Source: a virus. From it: DNA of 32,123 nucleotides. Location of the stretch: positions 1 to 32,123 of IMG/VR virus record IMGVR_UViG_3300009421_000151; one strand, 5' to 3'. The notes beneath the pieces are model-generated. The model did no database searches and was not told where the DNA came from. It worked only from the letters and a program-made list of their open reading frames with translations. The position numbers and the translations under genes are program-made. Below, piece after piece: positions 30,529 through 32,123 of this stretch (its first letter is position 1; every line of letters starts with the position of its first letter).

Positions 30529-30845
30529 TGGCTGACCTGCAAAAGTTGCTGGATGAGCTTCCGAAAGATCGGCGAGCAATGCGCATCATCCTAGAAGAGT
30601 TGCTCAAATCGAAGCCAGACATGGCGCTTATGCTCTGTCAGAACTACCTGAGAATGGTGTACTCGACAACCATCCCAGAGATACAACGCAAAGAAGTCGC
30701 CCAGGCGTTCTTTGCTGGCATGTCCACCGGGTTCAATTTCGCCGTTGAAATTGCAGATTACCTGCCAGAGGACGCAACAATAGATGCGATGTTAAAGGTA
30801 GCGGAGTCAATCGAGAAACACGTGAAACCAGCGGGGAGGCACTGA
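30528..30845 (+). CDS. Hypothetical helical early protein
   Basis: A 105-residue, mostly helical protein (MADLQKLLDELPKDRRAMRIILEELLKSKPDMALMLCQNYLRMVY). It starts in the previous stop (TGATG) and ends in the start of the DUF4224 gene (TGATG). No motif recognised; position next to the excisionase-like and integrase genes gives no further clue. Confidence 0.6.
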   Translation: MADLQKLLDELPKDRRAMRIILEELLKSKPDMALMLCQNYLRMVYSTTIPEIQRKEVAQAFFAGMSTGFNFAVEIADYLPEDATIDAMLKVAESIEKHVKPAGRH

Positions 30846-31051
30846 TGAGCTTATGTTTAACAGTTGACGAACTAAAGGAGCTAACCGGCAAAATGCGCCC
30901 CACCGCTCAGCGCAAGGCACTTAACATCATGGGCATAGACAGCAGGACACGCCCTGACGGCAAGCTGATAGTGCTCAGATCAGCTGTTGAGCCAACGCCT
31001 TCGCGCAACAGCGCAAGACCGAATCTCAAGGCTCTTAATCATGTCGCCTAG
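30845..31051 (+). CDS. DUF4224 excisionase-like protein
   Basis: A 68-residue protein with the DUF4224 pattern LTVDELKELTGKMRPTAQRKALNIMGIDSRTRPDGKLIVLRSAV. This is a small helix-turn-helix domain regularly encoded directly before phage integrases and likely to act as a recombination directionality factor. Its 3' end overlaps the integrase start by 11 nt. The role as excisionase is inferred from family and position. Confidence 0.78.
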   Translation: MSLCLTVDELKELTGKMRPTAQRKALNIMGIDSRTRPDGKLIVLRSAVEPTPSRNSARPNLKALNHVA

Positions 31052-32123
31052 AAAGCGCAAGCCAGAGAATCGAGGCTTTCCTACCGGATGGCGGTGGCGC
31101 GGAAATAGGCTCTACTACATGGTGCCAAAAGGTCAGGAATCGGCGTGGGATGGCAAGCGAGAGTTTCCACTTGGTGGCTCTATTGCCGGCGCTTACAAGG
31201 TGTGGGCAGAACGTGTGGGTCAGGACTCGCGTGGCACTCTCTCAACAATGGATGAGCTGTGCGACCAGTACGCAAGGGAACACATCCCGTCTCTTGCGCC
31301 AGCCACTCAGGATTCGTACAAAATATCGATCGTGAGGATTCGGGCTGTGTTCTCCGGCGTTTCAGTTGCTGCGGTCAGCCAACAAGATGCCAGAGCGCTC
31401 TATAACAAGCTGTGTTCAGACAAGGGTGTGTCCTCAGCACGCATGACAGCGGGGACACTGAAGCATCTGATGACGATGGCGGCCGAATGGGGATGCATTC
31501 CAAGCAATCCGTTGTTGGGTATGAGGTTCCCGGGTGCTAAAGCTGCAAAGCGTTTCCTAACCCGTGCCGAAATATCATCAATACTGTCTATCACACCAGC
31601 GAACAGAACACAGCGAGTGGGGCTGGCCTTCGTGAAGCTTGCGTTACTGACGGGGCTTAGGCGCGGAGACCTACTGTCGCTCAGAGTGTCTGACTGCACA
31701 GATGATGGCATTATCGTCACCCCGAACAAAACTGCCGGCAGCTCAGGCATACACGGCGTGTTCGAATGGACTCCGGAATTACGTGAGGCGGTCAACTACG
31801 CGCTAGCCATCAAACCAACCAGGATTGGTGATGCGCCATTGATCGTGACCAACCAAGGCAAGTCGTATCTGAATGCAGATATGAAAGCCAATGGCTTCGA
31901 CAGTGTGTCACGGCGATTTATCGACGCAACAGTTGAGCAGGAGCTCGTCACGCAGAAATGGACGATGAAGGATCTAAGGGCGGCGGTGGCGTCTCACGCA
32001 GGTAGTACGGCAGAAGCACAACAACAACTTATGCACAGCTCGCCAGCGGTCACTGAGAAGCACTACAGACGCGCACCGATCCGGTTGCAGCCAGCCTCAC
32101 TTGCACGGTTTACAACGAAATGA
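31041..32123 (+). CDS. int: Phage tyrosine integrase
   Basis: A 360-residue site-specific recombinase from ATG 31041; an upstream in-frame ATG (30987) lies within the DUF4224 gene and is less likely. The N-terminal arm-binding and core-binding regions span residues 1-165. The catalytic domain has Arg207 (TGLRRGDLL), Lys230, the HxxR box as K310-x-x-R313 (MKDLRA), His332 (LMHSSPAVTEKHY) and nucleophile Tyr342. Lys in place of the usual His at the HxxR box is tolerated in some family members. The stop codon is the last base of the window, so the attachment site is probably just beyond it. Confidence 0.95.
   Translation: MSPRKRKPENRGFPTGWRWRGNRLYYMVPKGQESAWDGKREFPLGGSIAGAYKVWAERVGQDSRGTLSTMDELCDQYAREHIPSLAPATQDSYKISIVRIRAVFSGVSVAAVSQQDARALYNKLCSDKGVSSARMTAGTLKHLMTMAAEWGCIPSNPLLGMRFPGAKAAKRFLTRAEISSILSITPANRTQRVGLAFVKLALLTGLRRGDLLSLRVSDCTDDGIIVTPNKTAGSSGIHGVFEWTPELREAVNYALAIKPTRIGDAPLIVTNQGKSYLNADMKANGFDSVSRRFIDATVEQELVTQKWTMKDLRAAVASHAGSTAEAQQQLMHSSPAVTEKHYRRAPIRLQPASLARFTTK

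Overview
The window looks like about 32 kb of a lambda-type temperate siphovirus, probably an integrated prophage in a gammaproteobacterium. The phage assignment rests on recognisable gene families in lambda-like order: GpA-type terminase, gpW-like protein, lambda-type portal, ClpP-type protease fused to the capsid, a cro/repressor switch, an O-like replication gene and a tyrosine integrase. The host guess is weaker. It rests on two perfect TTATCCACA DnaA boxes and a gammaproteobacteria-style CsrA. I could not identify the species.

Layout. Minus-strand genes fill 1-23.7 kb. Read in their own direction (right to left) they are: cro-like gene, a gene in the cII position, two replication genes with an embedded origin, small zinc-binding and nuclease genes (20.9-19.4 kb), small membrane proteins (19.3-18.3 kb), a lysis/accessory block with a membrane-anchored M15 endolysin, a lipoprotein, HNH and DUF1353 proteins (18.2-15.5 kb), a visibly AT-richer tail fibre/tailspike block (15.4-7.8 kb), a probable cos region, then terminase, gpW-like, portal, protease-capsid, DUF2190, head-tail protein, and a truncated gene with an Asp-rich repeat tail that leaves the left edge. 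The remaining tail genes must lie beyond that edge. The plus strand carries the repressor and a BRCT-domain gene, then from 26.06 kb an unbroken early operon of small genes. That operon includes a pentapeptide-repeat protein, CsrA and a possible sliding-clamp-like protein, and ends in a DUF4224 excisionase-like gene and the integrase, whose stop codon is the last base of the window.

Control. Two pairs of 11-bp operators (TAGC-N3-GCTA) lie about 2.26 kb apart. Both pairs have the same 25-bp centre spacing and the same promoter geometry. They match lambda OR and OL: the first pair covers the cro promoter and the start region of the repressor, the second covers the promoter of the rightward early operon. 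The BRCT gene sits where rexAB sits in lambda. An unrecognised gene converges on it from the second operator pair.

Most unusual feature. A 13-base motif, GGCGAGGGTGCAG on the minus strand, occurs seven times and always in the orientation of late transcription. Each copy lies 9-38 nt upstream of a start codon that opens a block of overlapping late genes. It is reminiscent in layout of mycobacteriophage start-associated sequences and stoperators, but I do not recognise the sequence.
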